Shown here: positions 52,235-61,100 of the stretch, in pieces | How the letters are laid out: every line of letters begins with the position of its first letter | Numbering within the stretch: position 1 is the first letter of the stretch | Source: Gottfriedia solisilvae | Lineage (GTDB): Bacteria > Bacillota > Bacilli > Bacillales > Bacillaceae_G | Reading direction: 5' to 3' | NCBI RefSeq assembly: GCF_002128405.1 | Contig: NZ_NETJ01000007.1 | Coordinates: 62,001 to 126,000 of the forward strand | Length of the DNA: 64,000 nucleotides | The notes under the pieces: generated by a model | What the model was told of the DNA's origin: nothing | The model's database searches: none | Seen by the model: the letters and a program-made list of their open reading frames with translations, nothing else | Made by a program: the position numbers and the translations under genes

Positions 52235-52441
52235 ATTAATATAAAACAATTAATAACTGTTTTGTATATTGCGTTTGGACTATTAATTGTTACTTTAACG
52301 TACTTTACCAATTTTTCTGGTCCTGTACTACTTAGAAATATAGGGTGGCTACTGGTAATAGTTGGTATGATTTATCCATTTTTTACACAGAGTATTAAAT
52401 ATTTTAAGGAAGAATTTGAAGAAGAGAAAAAAGAAATTTAA
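52235..52441 (+). CDS. Small membrane protein, start codon unclear
   Basis: About 66-71 residues with two helices (LITVLYIAFGLLIVTLTYF, LLRNIGWLLVIVGMIYPFF) and an acidic tail (YFKEEFEEEKKEI). The strong site GGAGGAG (52228-52234) is followed at the expected distance by ATT-AAT-ATA-AAA, with no ATG/GTG/TTG. A TTG at 52226 would overlap the site itself. Either ATT/ATA is used or the start has been lost, as in the preceding NUDIX cassette. Function unknown. Confidence 0.55.
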   Translation: MNIKQLITVLYIAFGLLIVTLTYFTNFSGPVLLRNIGWLLVIVGMIYPFFTQSIKYFKEEFEEEKKEI

Positions 52442-52453
52442 TTTCTTATAATG

Positions 52454-52540
52454 AACTAACGGATGCATTAGTTGAACAACTATAGGCTACTTCGGTAGTC
52501 CATTTTTTAATTGTGCTAAATGGCAAATTTGTTTAATGAG
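52454..52540 (+). repeat. Cassette junction (variant site A 52454-52473, terminator, site B 52516-52540)
   Basis: AACTAACGGATGCATTAGTT, hairpin GGCTAC-ttcg-GTAGTC with T-run, B site CTAAATGGCAAATTTGTTTA. Confidence 0.85.
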
Positions 52541-52576
52541 AATTTACTTAAATTGTATTTAAAATACATGTAGAAA

Positions 52577-52628
52577 TTATAAACCCAAATCCTACGCTAC
52601 AATTTCTAGATAGTAGGAATTGGGTTTA
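52577..52628 (+). promoter_or_regulatory. Long inverted repeat upstream of the 102-residue membrane gene
   Basis: ATAAACCCAAATCCTAC and GTAGGAATTGGGTTTAT pair over 17 bases with one mismatch around a 17-base loop. No U-run follows. It may be an operator, a leader structure or the end of a small mobile repeat. Confidence 0.55.
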
Positions 52629-52691
52629 TGTTATTTTTCAAAGGACTTATTAACTACGTATAGAATTATTTGGAGTAAGGAGATGAAATAC

Positions 52692-53000
52692 ATGACGATT
52701 TTTAATAATTACTATACATGGTTCTTCAAGAGAAAAGTTAAGAATGATCTAAGTGAATTAATAACAACATCAATAGTTATTTCTCTAGTAATAGGAACAG
52801 GTTTCTTTAATTTTTCATTGAAAAATTATGTAATTCCGCTAACATTAACTTTTATAGCAATGAATGTTAATTTTATTTTTGATGATTTTCTTCGGAATTT
52901 ATTAGGTAGAAAAAATAAAGAAATTCCCAAATGGATATTTGGAATAGTATTCGGTGTAATAGTCGTTTTAACTTCAGTAATGAGTTCGTTATTAAACTAA
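52692..53000 (+). CDS. Small membrane protein (three helices), orphan
   Basis: 102 residues: MTIFNNYYTWFFKRKVKNDL, then LITTSIVISLVIGTGFFNF, VIPLTLTFIAMNVNFIFDDF and IFGIVFGVIVVLTSVMSSLL. The ATG at 52692 is behind AAGGAG. The stop codon TAA (52998-53000) lies inside site A. No family recognised. Confidence 0.68.
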   Translation: MTIFNNYYTWFFKRKVKNDLSELITTSIVISLVIGTGFFNFSLKNYVIPLTLTFIAMNVNFIFDDFLRNLLGRKNKEIPKWIFGIVFGVIVVLTSVMSSLLN

Positions 53001-53014
53001 CTGGCGCTTTAGTT
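52995..53014 (+). repeat. Cassette site A containing the preceding stop codon
   Basis: AACTAACTGGCGCTTTAGTT, one arm mismatch. No terminator or B site follows before the next gene. Confidence 0.85.
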
Positions 53015-53073
53015 GTATAAGAAAGCTTTTGTTCACAAACGTGAAAATATAAAATGAAATCAAGGTGGAAAAA

Positions 53074-53376
53074 ATGCTAGATGCAAACCAAGTAAGGAAG
53101 CTCATAGAAGAACGTTCAAACCTTCATATGAATGACCCTAAAATGTACGAATATTGGGATTGGCTAACAGAATTACTTAGTATTAACGTAAGTGATACAA
53201 TCAAATTTCTTAATAGTTGTTCTGAAAGAGAAATATATTGGATTAGTGAAATTTTTGAAGACATTTCAGCAAAAGTAAGTAGCATTGATTATATCGAATG
53301 TTTAAAAGAATTAGATAAGAAATTTCCAAATCTAATGTTAAGCAATGTTATTAAGATTGCTGAAGATTGGATGTAA
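53074..53376 (+). CDS. Orphan cassette protein, 100 residues
   Basis: Helical acidic protein MLDANQVRKLIEERSNLHMN, YWDWLTELLSINVSDTIKFL, SEREIYWISEIFEDISAKVS, ending IKIAEDWM. It resembles small immunity proteins in size and charge. The ATG at 53074 has AAGGTGG five bases upstream; a GTG three codons earlier overlaps it. No family recognised. Confidence 0.66.
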   Translation: MLDANQVRKLIEERSNLHMNDPKMYEYWDWLTELLSINVSDTIKFLNSCSEREIYWISEIFEDISAKVSSIDYIECLKELDKKFPNLMLSNVIKIAEDWM

Positions 53377-53399
53377 GTTTAGCAAGTTAAAGCTTATTC

Positions 53400-53490
53400 A
53401 ACTAAATGGCGCTTTAGTTAATAATATACTTTCTATTTAGGAGCTGGTGATTAATCAGCTCTTTTTATAGTTTGGCATTTTAATTATGTA
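53400..53490 (+). repeat. Cassette junction (site A 53400-53419, terminator 53441-53461, site B)
   Basis: AACTAAATGGCGCTTTAGTT, hairpin GAGCTG-(9)-CAGCTC with T-run, then TAGTTTGGCATTTTAATTAT as a weak B site. Confidence 0.78.
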
Positions 53491-53570
53491 AGCTAATTAA
53501 AATTAAAAACCAAATCTTAGAAAATAGATGATAAAATGGAAATATATTACAATTAAAGGTGGTTGCTTAT

Positions 53571-54011
53571 TTGAAGATTAAATTTATGTCCATTTTGATT
53601 TTAATGGTCTTTTTATTAACAGGATGTACGCAAGAAATAAAATTAAATGATATTGAGAAGATAAAAGTAGAATTAGTTAAAAAAGAAAAAAGACCAGGCA
53701 TTATTATTTATACAATAAAATTAATTAATGGTAGTGATTATGTTTTAAAACAAAATAATGTATACGTGTCGTTTCCAATAGAAATAAACCAAAACGCACA
53801 TAAGGGTAACGAATATAAGGTTGAGGTAAAAGGCAACAAATTAGATATTCAGCCTGGAGAAGAGTATACAATGCATGTAATAATGCCGCTTGAAGGGATA
53901 GATAAATCTGTGTTGGCACTTGATACTCCAAGTTATGAATTAAAAGGATATTTAGAAAAAGTAGATAATAAACATCTCTTTAGTGTCGGTGGAGCTTTAT
54001 TAAACAAGTAA
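53571..54011 (+). CDS. Secreted lipoprotein, orphan
   Basis: 146 residues. Signal peptide LKIKFMSILILMVFLLTGC with lipobox LLTGC, then a beta-rich domain (IKVELVKKEKRPGIIIYTIK, LDIQPGEEYTMHVIMPLEGI, SYELKGYLEKVDN) that looks like an immunoglobulin-type fold. The TTG at 53571 has AAAGGTGG eight bases upstream; the GTG at 53559 is part of that site. Single-gene cassette. Confidence 0.75.
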   Translation: MKIKFMSILILMVFLLTGCTQEIKLNDIEKIKVELVKKEKRPGIIIYTIKLINGSDYVLKQNNVYVSFPIEINQNAHKGNEYKVEVKGNKLDIQPGEEYTMHVIMPLEGIDKSVLALDTPSYELKGYLEKVDNKHLFSVGGALLNK

Positions 54012-54025
54012 CCTACTTATTAATA

Positions 54026-54045
54026 AACTAACTGACGCGTTAGTT
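54026..54045 (+). repeat. Cassette site A
   Basis: AACTAACTGACGCGTTAGTT, arms perfect. The next hairpin terminator is 66 bases further on (54112-54136). Confidence 0.85.
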
Positions 54046-54111
54046 AAATAATTAGGTCATGGTTAATTTAGGATAATCTTTAGCAATCGCATTAAATTAT
54101 GTTTATTTTAG

Positions 54112-54137
54112 AAAAACGACTCATAAGAGTCGTTTTT
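54112..54137 (+). terminator. Terminator after the lipoprotein cassette
   Basis: AAAACGACTC-ataa-GAGTCGTTTTT. Confidence 0.88.
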
Positions 54138-54145
54138 AAAATTAA

Positions 54146-54265
54146 TTTTTATTAATCGAAGAAGCTTTTATTAAAAGCATTAACATTGGTACATCAGAAC
54201 AACCAGTAATTCTTATAGGTGAAGAAGCGAAAAAATGGTTAAAAGATAACAGTTTAAATAATTAG
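54146..54265 (+). pseudogene. 3' remnant of a cassette gene
   Basis: The frame reads LIEEAFIKSINIGTSEQPVI then LIGEEAKKWLKDNSLNN to a TAG at 54263-54265, with no start codon or ribosome site. It is followed by a degenerate site A, so it is the tail of a cassette whose front part has been lost. Confidence 0.6.
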
Positions 54266-54310
54266 GAATACACTAGTTGTTGATTATAGATAACAATTGT
54301 TAGGTTCAGG

Positions 54311-54362
54311 ATACTGGCGCATAAGTTAAACAACAAGATGGCTGCTTCGGCAGCCTATTTTT
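54311..54362 (+). repeat. Last cassette junction of array 2 (degenerate site A, terminator)
   Basis: ATACTGGCGCATAAGTTAAA (54311), then GGCTGC-ttcg-GCAGCC (54340-54355) and a T-run. Confidence 0.72.
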
Positions 54363-54427
54363 TTACACTAATTTAAATACCAAAAGTAATATTCAAAAAA
54401 AATTTAAAAAACCGATAAATTTATAGA

Positions 54428-54497
54428 TGGTAGAAATTGGAGTAGAGACGCAAAGTCAGGGGTCCCTAGTTGGATCGCCAGACCGCCGAAGTTGACA
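54428..54497 (+). ncRNA. Partial GEMM-like RNA, copy 2
   Basis: GAGACGCAAAGTCAGGGGTC then CCTAGTTGGATCGCCAGACC and GCCGAAGTTGAC. It is nearly identical to the copy at 57652 in its middle part but lacks the GGCAAAC block, so ligand binding is doubtful. A terminator (54514-54540) follows. Confidence 0.5.
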
Positions 54498-54513
54498 TTT
54501 ATTACTATTTTTG

Positions 54514-54540
54514 TCGCTCACTTTGGTGTGCGATTTTTTT
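54514..54540 (+). terminator. Terminator after GEMM-like RNA copy 2
   Basis: TCGCTCAC-tttg-GTGTGCGA followed by TTTTTTT. Confidence 0.85.
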
Positions 54541-54654
54541 GTGTTTGGAAAAGACATTAATGCATGCTGTCAGTCGTTTTTAACAGAATCAATAGTAGAT
54601 TAATAATTTGCTAAATTTGCAGTTGATAAGTTTAAAAAAGGAGTAAAGAATAGG

Positions 54655-55113
54655 ATGGCTAAGACGCAAGAGTTATATCAAGCATCATTAGAAAAAGGTT
54701 GGCAGGAGACAAAATCATTTGATATTAACAAATTATTTTTGGTTGGATTTTTTGGTGGTGTTATCCCATTGATTGTATTAGGAAGAATGAATGCAAAATG
54801 GCTAAATGTTTCGTTAAAGAAGATTTACCCAATGATTGTTTTAGGTATCATTTTAATTATTGGTAAATTTATTTTACTTCGAGCTGTTTTAGAGGGTTCA
54901 TTACCGATTGAAACCAGAGACATAAAATTCGGTTACAAGCTTGGTTGTATAATAATGTACTTTTATTTAAAGTATCTTTTAAAAAAACCTTTCCAACAAC
55001 ATATGGTGACAAATGGTGAAACGGAGCCTGTATTAAAAACTGCTATGTATTGGGTTGTGATTGGAATAGGGATTGAACTCATTGTGTTAATGCTTTCAAT
55101 GAGTGGTTTGTAG
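54655..55113 (+). CDS. Membrane protein (four helices), orphan
   Basis: 152 residues: LFLVGFFGGVIPLIVLGRMN, IYPMIVLGIILIIGKFILLR, LGCIIMYFYLKYLLKKPF, and YWVVIGIGIELIVLMLSMSG. GGAG precedes the ATG. It is 43 bases before the TPR gene and probably in one transcript with it and the AAA ATPase, downstream of a GEMM-like RNA. No family recognised. Confidence 0.7.
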   Translation: MAKTQELYQASLEKGWQETKSFDINKLFLVGFFGGVIPLIVLGRMNAKWLNVSLKKIYPMIVLGIILIIGKFILLRAVLEGSLPIETRDIKFGYKLGCIIMYFYLKYLLKKPFQQHMVTNGETEPVLKTAMYWVVIGIGIELIVLMLSMSGL

Positions 55114-55156
55114 AAATGATTTATTAAGAGTTTTCTTAGGTTGGGGTAAAACATTC

Positions 55157-56035
55157 ATGGAAAAAGAAATAAGAAGTAAACAGATAACAACGATACAACG
55201 TTACTTAGATATGGATCGCTATGAAGATGCAAGAATAGTAATTTTGTCATTATTAGAAGCTGATCCAACAGATTCATACGCATTATATTATATGGCTGCT
55301 GTAATGTTAATGAATGATAAAAGTACTGAGGCTAGATCTTACATTCAAGATGCGATGAAGTATGGACATAATAAAGAATCAGCTTTTCATTTTTTAGGTT
55401 TAACGTATGAAAAAGAAAAAAATTACATGGAAGCTGAACAAGCTTATTTAAAAGCTTTAGAGATTAATCCGTCTTCAGTAATGGCACATGCTGCTTATGG
55501 AAAATTGATGTTAATTACCGGTTTTGAGGAGAAGGCAATGAATCTCTTAGAGGAAGCGATGAGGCTTGACCCGGAAAATGAATCTGTAAATCAATTCTTA
55601 CTGGAATTCTATTTCGCAAAGTCTGATCAGAATAACCAAATCCGCCAAATTCAACGGATGATGGATATTTCGAGCGATGAAGTACAAAAGCTAGTTAATT
55701 TAGGTTATTATCATGTGCTTCGAGAGGATGCAATACAAGCAAGAGAGTATTATCGTCAAGCTTACTTACTCGATCCGACAAATACAGAGTTATTACATAT
55801 TTTAGAAACACTAGATAAAGAAACACATTTTTTATTTCTACCGAACCGATTAGTAAATAAAATTGGTGGGCCAGTTTTTGTTTGGATTTGTTATATTGTT
55901 ATTTTATTTACACTAAGATTTTTAAAGCTTGATAGAATACTAGTGCCTATTTCCATAATCTATCTTACTTATGTTATCTATACATGGGTGATTCCTTTAA
56001 TTTATAAATGGTTTGTGAAAGGAAGAATGAGATGA
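55157..56035 (+). CDS. TPR-repeat protein with C-terminal membrane anchor
   Basis: 292 residues. Tandem tetratricopeptide repeats fill about residues 5-220 (AFHFLGLTYEKEKNYMEAEQ AYLKALEINPSSVMAHAAYG KLML; LVNLGYYHVLREDAIQAREY). Two hydrophobic segments close it (VFVWICYIVILFTLRFLKL, ILVPISIIYLTYVIYTWVIP). The ATG at 55157 lies after GGGG; the frame further upstream overlaps the previous gene. Its stop overlaps the ATPase ATG, so the two proteins are made together and may form a membrane-associated complex. Confidence 0.8.
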   Translation: MEKEIRSKQITTIQRYLDMDRYEDARIVILSLLEADPTDSYALYYMAAVMLMNDKSTEARSYIQDAMKYGHNKESAFHFLGLTYEKEKNYMEAEQAYLKALEINPSSVMAHAAYGKLMLITGFEEKAMNLLEEAMRLDPENESVNQFLLEFYFAKSDQNNQIRQIQRMMDISSDEVQKLVNLGYYHVLREDAIQAREYYRQAYLLDPTNTELLHILETLDKETHFLFLPNRLVNKIGGPVFVWICYIVILFTLRFLKLDRILVPISIIYLTYVIYTWVIPLIYKWFVKGRMR

Positions 56036-57219
56036 ATAAGATAAATCTTTTACAAATGATGGTTGAAAAAGATAAAGAAAACTTTGAAGGCTGGTATTTA
56101 CTAGGAGAAGAGTATGTAAAGAACGATATGTTAAAGGAAGGACTTTATGCTTTTTCAATAGCATTAAATGATGAAGGTTTAAATGGTTTAGTTGAAAAAG
56201 CATTAAAGGATTATTTTAAACTATCGAAGGAAAATTTTGAGGTAGAAATTGAAGAAGAAATAATTGATGAAGAAGAAGCCAAACCAATGAAGTTGCAAAA
56301 GTATGAAGTGATTCAAGGAAATAGGCAAGACAGCATAATTCAGCTAGAAGATAAAAGACCAACAAGAGTAACCTTTAATGATGTTGGAGGATTAGAAGAG
56401 TTAAAAAAGACAATTGACTTAAAAATCATTAAACCTTTTGTAAATCCTAGCCTGTTTTCAAAGTTTAAGAAAAAAGCTGGTGGTGGTATTTTACTTTACG
56501 GACCACCCGGATGTGGGAAAACATATATAGCAAAAGCTACATCGGGTGAAATTAATGCGAATTTTTACTCAGTACATATTACAGATATATTGGATCCATA
56601 CTTTGGTGGAAGTGAACGTAATTTACACCAAATATTTGAAACTGCTCGTGCCAATAAACCTTCCGTTATGTTCTTCGATGAAATTGATACAATAGGCTAT
56701 AGTCGTTCAAAATCGAATTCTGATTTAATGCGCCCATTAGTTGATTCGATGCTAACTGAAATGGAAAGTGTGAATACAAGTACAGACAAACTTTTAATAA
56801 TTGGCGCAACAAATATGCCATGGGATGTAGATTCTGCATTAAAACGACCTGGGCGATTTGATAAGCTTGTATTTGTTCCACCACCTGATAAAGAAGCAAG
56901 AAAAGTAATTTTTCAACTTAAATTACTTGGGAAACCCGTTGAAGAAAATTTAGATATTAGTTTATTAGCGGACAAAACCCACCTGTACTCAGGAGCAGAC
57001 ATTGAAAATGTGATTGAAGTCGCAACAGAACATGTTTTAAATGAAATTATGGAGTCCAACCAAGAAAGGTCAATTAAAATGGACGACCTTCTTCTAGCGA
57101 TTAAACAAACTAACCCATCAACTTTAGAATGGATCAATACGATTAAAAACTATATTAAGTATGCAAACCAAAGTGGGCTGTATAGTGATGTTGCGATGTA
57201 TATTAAAGAGAACTTGTAG
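56032..57219 (+). CDS. AAA+ ATPase (FtsH/VPS4/CDC48-type) with N-terminal TPR-like segment
   Basis: 395 residues. About 1-60 is a TPR-like helix pair (KENFEGWYLLGEEYVKNDML), then an acidic linker, then the AAA domain: FNDVGGLEELKKTIDLKIIK PF, Walker A GPPGCGKT (157-164), Walker B MFFDEID (213-219), ATNMPWDVDSALKRPGRFDK with sensor and arginine finger. A C-terminal helical lid follows. The ATG overlaps the TPR stop (ATGA). It lacks a protease domain, so it probably remodels protein complexes. A role in producing or exporting the downstream YD-repeat protein is possible but only by position. Confidence 0.85.
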   Translation: MNKINLLQMMVEKDKENFEGWYLLGEEYVKNDMLKEGLYAFSIALNDEGLNGLVEKALKDYFKLSKENFEVEIEEEIIDEEEAKPMKLQKYEVIQGNRQDSIIQLEDKRPTRVTFNDVGGLEELKKTIDLKIIKPFVNPSLFSKFKKKAGGGILLYGPPGCGKTYIAKATSGEINANFYSVHITDILDPYFGGSERNLHQIFETARANKPSVMFFDEIDTIGYSRSKSNSDLMRPLVDSMLTEMESVNTSTDKLLIIGATNMPWDVDSALKRPGRFDKLVFVPPPDKEARKVIFQLKLLGKPVEENLDISLLADKTHLYSGADIENVIEVATEHVLNEIMESNQERSIKMDDLLLAIKQTNPSTLEWINTIKNYIKYANQSGLYSDVAMYIKENL

Positions 57220-57338
57220 TTTCCTGATGGTACTTTAGATTGGTTAGACAATTATGAGTGATTATTTACAGAGCTTTAAAGATAAATGAACATCAACAAA
57301 CTCGTAAAATATGAATTTAAACCTAAACTTTCTTATTG

Positions 57339-57358
57339 GATTAACGGATGTTTTAGTT
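57339..57358 (+). repeat. Degenerate cassette site A after the AAA ATPase gene
   Basis: GATTAACGGATGTTTTAGTT, close to the variant site at 52454 (AACTAACGGATGCATTAGTT). It suggests the cassette element once extended to here. Confidence 0.55.
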
Positions 57359-57471
57359 GTAAAAAGAAGTGAATGTTTGTAAAGTATTTTTAATTAGAAA
57401 CCCAGGAGAGTACGAATGAATTGTAGGTTAAAATGGGGAGTATTCAATTTCTGAACTGAAAATTTATATGA

Positions 57472-57502
57472 GATGAGTCCTTTTTTAAAGGGCTCATTTT
57501 TA
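57472..57502 (+). terminator. Terminator downstream of the ATPase
   Basis: ATGAGTCCTTT-ttta-AAGGGCTCAT followed by TTTTA. Confidence 0.8.
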
Positions 57503-57651
57503 ATGAACTTTTACTAAAAAAATACTGGGGTTTATAAAACTAGGTATAAATAACTATTTAAATTAGGGAATTATTACTAAATTTTAAAAATATGACGAAA
57601 ATTGTCAATAATTGGTATATAGTAGATTAGTATTAAGTTTTTATAAAATCC

Positions 57652-57732
57652 GAAAAGGCAAACTCGTTGTGAAGCGAGGGCGCAAAGTCATGGGTCCCTA
57701 GTTGGATCGCCAGACCACCGAAGTTGGCACTT
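57652..57732 (+). ncRNA. GEMM (c-di-GMP-I)-like RNA, copy 3
   Basis: GGCAAAC at 57657, hairpin CTCG-ttgtgaag-CGAG, then GGGCGCAAAGTCATGGGTCC CTAGTTGGATCGCCAGACCA CCGAAGTTGGC. The GCAAAC and CGCAAAG blocks fit the GEMM-I consensus; the 3' part departs from the usual GGGTTACCG. It precedes the giant secreted protein and is followed by a terminator. Confidence 0.62.
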
Positions 57733-57744
57733 TTATTATTACTG

Positions 57745-57771
57745 TCGCACACTTTGGTGTGCGATTTTTTT
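57745..57771 (+). terminator. Terminator of GEMM-like RNA copy 3
   Basis: TCGCACAC-tttg-GTGTGCGA followed by TTTTTTT, a perfect hairpin. Confidence 0.9.
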
Positions 57772-57789
57772 GTGTTCGGAAAAGAGGGA

Positions 57790-58150
57790 GAGGTGAGATT
57801 GAAGTATTTAACAGAGTTGAGAAATTTGTTTCTGGTATGGCGTGACATCACATCTACTTAATTCAATTTCTCATCCAGTATGAAAGGCATTATATAACAT
57901 GGCTAGCTCTTCAATAGCTGCAGTTATAAATGAGGTAATTACAACAGGTTTACTCTCCAAAGCCCTACTACATCTACGACATGGACAGATGATCCGGTCA
58001 AATCAATTACTCCAATGTTTAACTCAATGACTGTTACAGAAATTTCAGAGAAAATATCAGTTTTTAAATCAATTATATGGTTTTGGATGGAAGAAAAAAT
58101 AAGGTAAAAGAGAAAATGCACAAGTAGTAAATTTTCATTTTATTTAAATT
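57790..58150. other. Leader region of the YD-repeat gene
   Basis: About 360 bases between riboswitch terminator and start codon. I see only short broken frames, for example an ATG at 57900 followed by about 40 codons without ribosome site. They may be gene remnants. Confidence 0.4.
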
Positions 58151-58161
58151 AAGGAGTAAGT

Positions 58162-61100
58162 ATGAAGCAATTAAATTTAAAAGAAAAAATAATGAAGCAA
58201 AGGAAAAAGATTGTAGCTTCATTGTTGTCATTCGCACTAGTTGTTCAACCAACATTATTCGGGGCGCATTCTGTTTATGCAGAATTAAAAAAAGAGACTA
58301 CTAGAAAGGTAGACTTCTCAAGACCAGAAAAGGTGACAAAAACTACGACACAGAAGCCTACCATAACAAAAGCAAATAGAGCACCTAAGGCCGAGAAGGA
58401 AAAGAATATACCAAAAGGTAAACTAATTAAAGTCAAAAAATTTAGTAAAACATATCAAGTTACTAAAGATAAGTTCATCACACAATTTTCAGCTGAACCA
58501 AATACGTATAAAACTAAAAATGGTGAAGAACGTATCATTGATAATACATTAAAGAAAAATTTCCGATTATTTGGTAAAACATTTTATGAAAATACTGAGA
58601 ATGAATTTAAAGTAAAATTACCTCAGAAAATGGATGGAAATGATGGAGTAGCTCTTACTCAAAATGGCGACACAATTGAATTAATTCCTCAAGGAGGGGA
58701 TCTAAGTCGTTCAGTTGTTAATAAAAATATGATTCTTTACAACGATGTTTATCCTGGAGTGGATTACCAATACACTGTAAAGAACCTGGGTATAAAAGAA
58801 GATATTATTTTAAATAAATTTGTGAACCAATATCAATTCAATTATGAATTGAAATCTGATGGGTATAAAGCTACTGAGCAAGAAGGGCAAATTCTTCTAA
58901 CTAAGATCGGTGAGAAGGAACCTCGTTTTATTTTATCTGCTCCAATTATGTATGATGCTGCTGGAGAGGAAAGTATTAATGTTCGATTAATTTTAAAGAA
59001 GATAAAAGGTAAACAAATCATAACTGTAAAATGTGATGAAGAATGGTTAGCTTCTCCTAGCCGTACTTACCCAGTTACGATTGATCCTGATATTATTACT
59101 GTTCCAAAATCTAGTATTGGTTTATATGGTGCGGAACAAGGTACTCCAGATCTAGTTGTAGGGGATAATGGTTATCCGTACGCAGGTTATGATGATGGAA
59201 TTGTATCGAAAAACATAGCAAATTCCGGAATAGCTCATCGCCTAACTCGTACATACGTTGATGTGAATTATGATTTCTCTTCAATTCCTAAAGAATCGAC
59301 TATTAGCAAAGCAACCTTCAGCTTAAGTAATCTCACCTCGTGGAGTGATGGTAAAACGGTATTTGGACTATATACGGTTGATAAGCCTTGGAATTCTTCG
59401 ATTACTTGGGATACTCAAACAGGACTTCCGAGTACATTTGTCGATTCTAGTAGAGTTAGTTCACAAATTGACCAATATATGAACTTTGACGTAACTAGTT
59501 CTGTCAATGATTGGATTCAGGGAATTCAAAAAAATAACGGGTTTGTAGTGAAATCAATGCCGGAGTCGAATAATACACAGGCTGAAGTCTTCAATAACCG
59601 TGCATCGTCTGAAGGACCAAAATTAACAATTGAATGGTCCGTTCTAAATCCAGTTGATCCAGACTTTGATTTAAAGGACCTAACTGTTGATTTACATCCG
59701 ATTACAGAAAATGATATTCCGAAATTCAAGCAAGTGTTTGATGGTGTGTTTGTCAGTGGGAAAGCTACACCAAAGGCAAAAATTTCATACAACATTATAG
59801 ATGGTGCAGATAAAAATACAGAGGGTGGCGTTAGCTACAAATATCCTGACAGTAGTATCCTAAAAACTCAATTTTCAAAGGGAACAAAATATAAGGAAAA
59901 TGAAAATAACTGGCAAAGTGATGATGTTTATAAAAACCTACAATTTAACAAGCGTTATCAAGTAACAGTAGATGCCACAATCGATAACAAAACGGTTACT
60001 AAAAAAAGTGATTCATTTTTAATTTATAAAGTGGACAAAGTGGATGTATTACCTTCACTTGCCAAGTATTATGGTGTGCCACTAAAAACGATTCTAAAAG
60101 ATAATGACATACAAGATAATTTAATTACAATTGGAAATACATTGTTTATTCGAAATCCAAAAACGACGATTGCATATACAAGAGGTAAGTTGACAGACGA
60201 TCAAAAACGTCAAATTGATGGAGCGTTAATGGGCAGAGGTTTACATTGTATATTTGGATTTGAGCCTATCAATTTGAATACAGGTAATTTCTTTGCAGAG
60301 CACACAGATATAACGATTCCGGACTTAGGTGGAAACTTTAGCATTTCAAGAGTTTACAATTCAAAAGGTGATACGAACTCTTTATTCGGACGAAACTGGT
60401 CGTTTGAATATGAACAAAGAGTTACTCCAAATGAAGATGGGTCGATGAATTATCTCCGTGCCGATGGAAGTATTCTTGTCTTTAGGAAAGATGGAAATGA
60501 GTATAAAGCGCCAGCTGGGTATACTTACACATTAAAGAAGCATAAAGATTCAAATAATAAAATCACATGGAAAATTGAAGATCGTGAACAGAAGGTGTAC
60601 GAATTTGATTCATACGGTATCCTTGTTAGCGTAACTGATAAACGTGGATATAAAACAAAAATTAATTATGATGAAAATTATACGTTAAAAGACATCATTT
60701 CACCAAGTGGACGTGTATTTAAGTTTACGACTGATGAACAAGGTAGAGTGTCTTCAATTCTACTACCAAACGGTGGAACGCTTCAGTATAACTTTGATGC
60801 TGATGGAAATCTAACTAACTTTATTGATACATTAGGAAAAACAGTCCGTTATGTGTATGACGATAATGGCAATATGACGGAATGGTATGACCAAAATAAC
60901 GAGCGTGTAGTTAAGAATACTTACGATGCAGATGGTCGAGTGACCGAGCAAATCAATCCAAACAATGAAGTAGTAAAACTAGCCTATTCAACTGGAAAAA
61001 CAGTAACTACTGATGCAGAAGGTAATGTCAATAAATATCAATATGATGAAACTTATCGAACAACTAAAATTGAACAACCAGATGGACAAATCATTATAAA

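Larger units (their letters stand above)
47907..54390 (+). mobile_element. Integron-like cassette array 2 with decayed recombinase
   Basis: Inverted counterpart of array 1: a B-type site, a broken divergent tyrosine recombinase, then plus-strand genes, eight of them or their remnants each followed by a site A. Sites at 50746, 51479, 52077, 52454, 52995, 53400, 54026 and 54311. Most are followed by a terminator and a B site. Gene contents differ completely from array 1. A further degenerate site lies at 57339. Borders are estimates. Confidence 0.58.
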
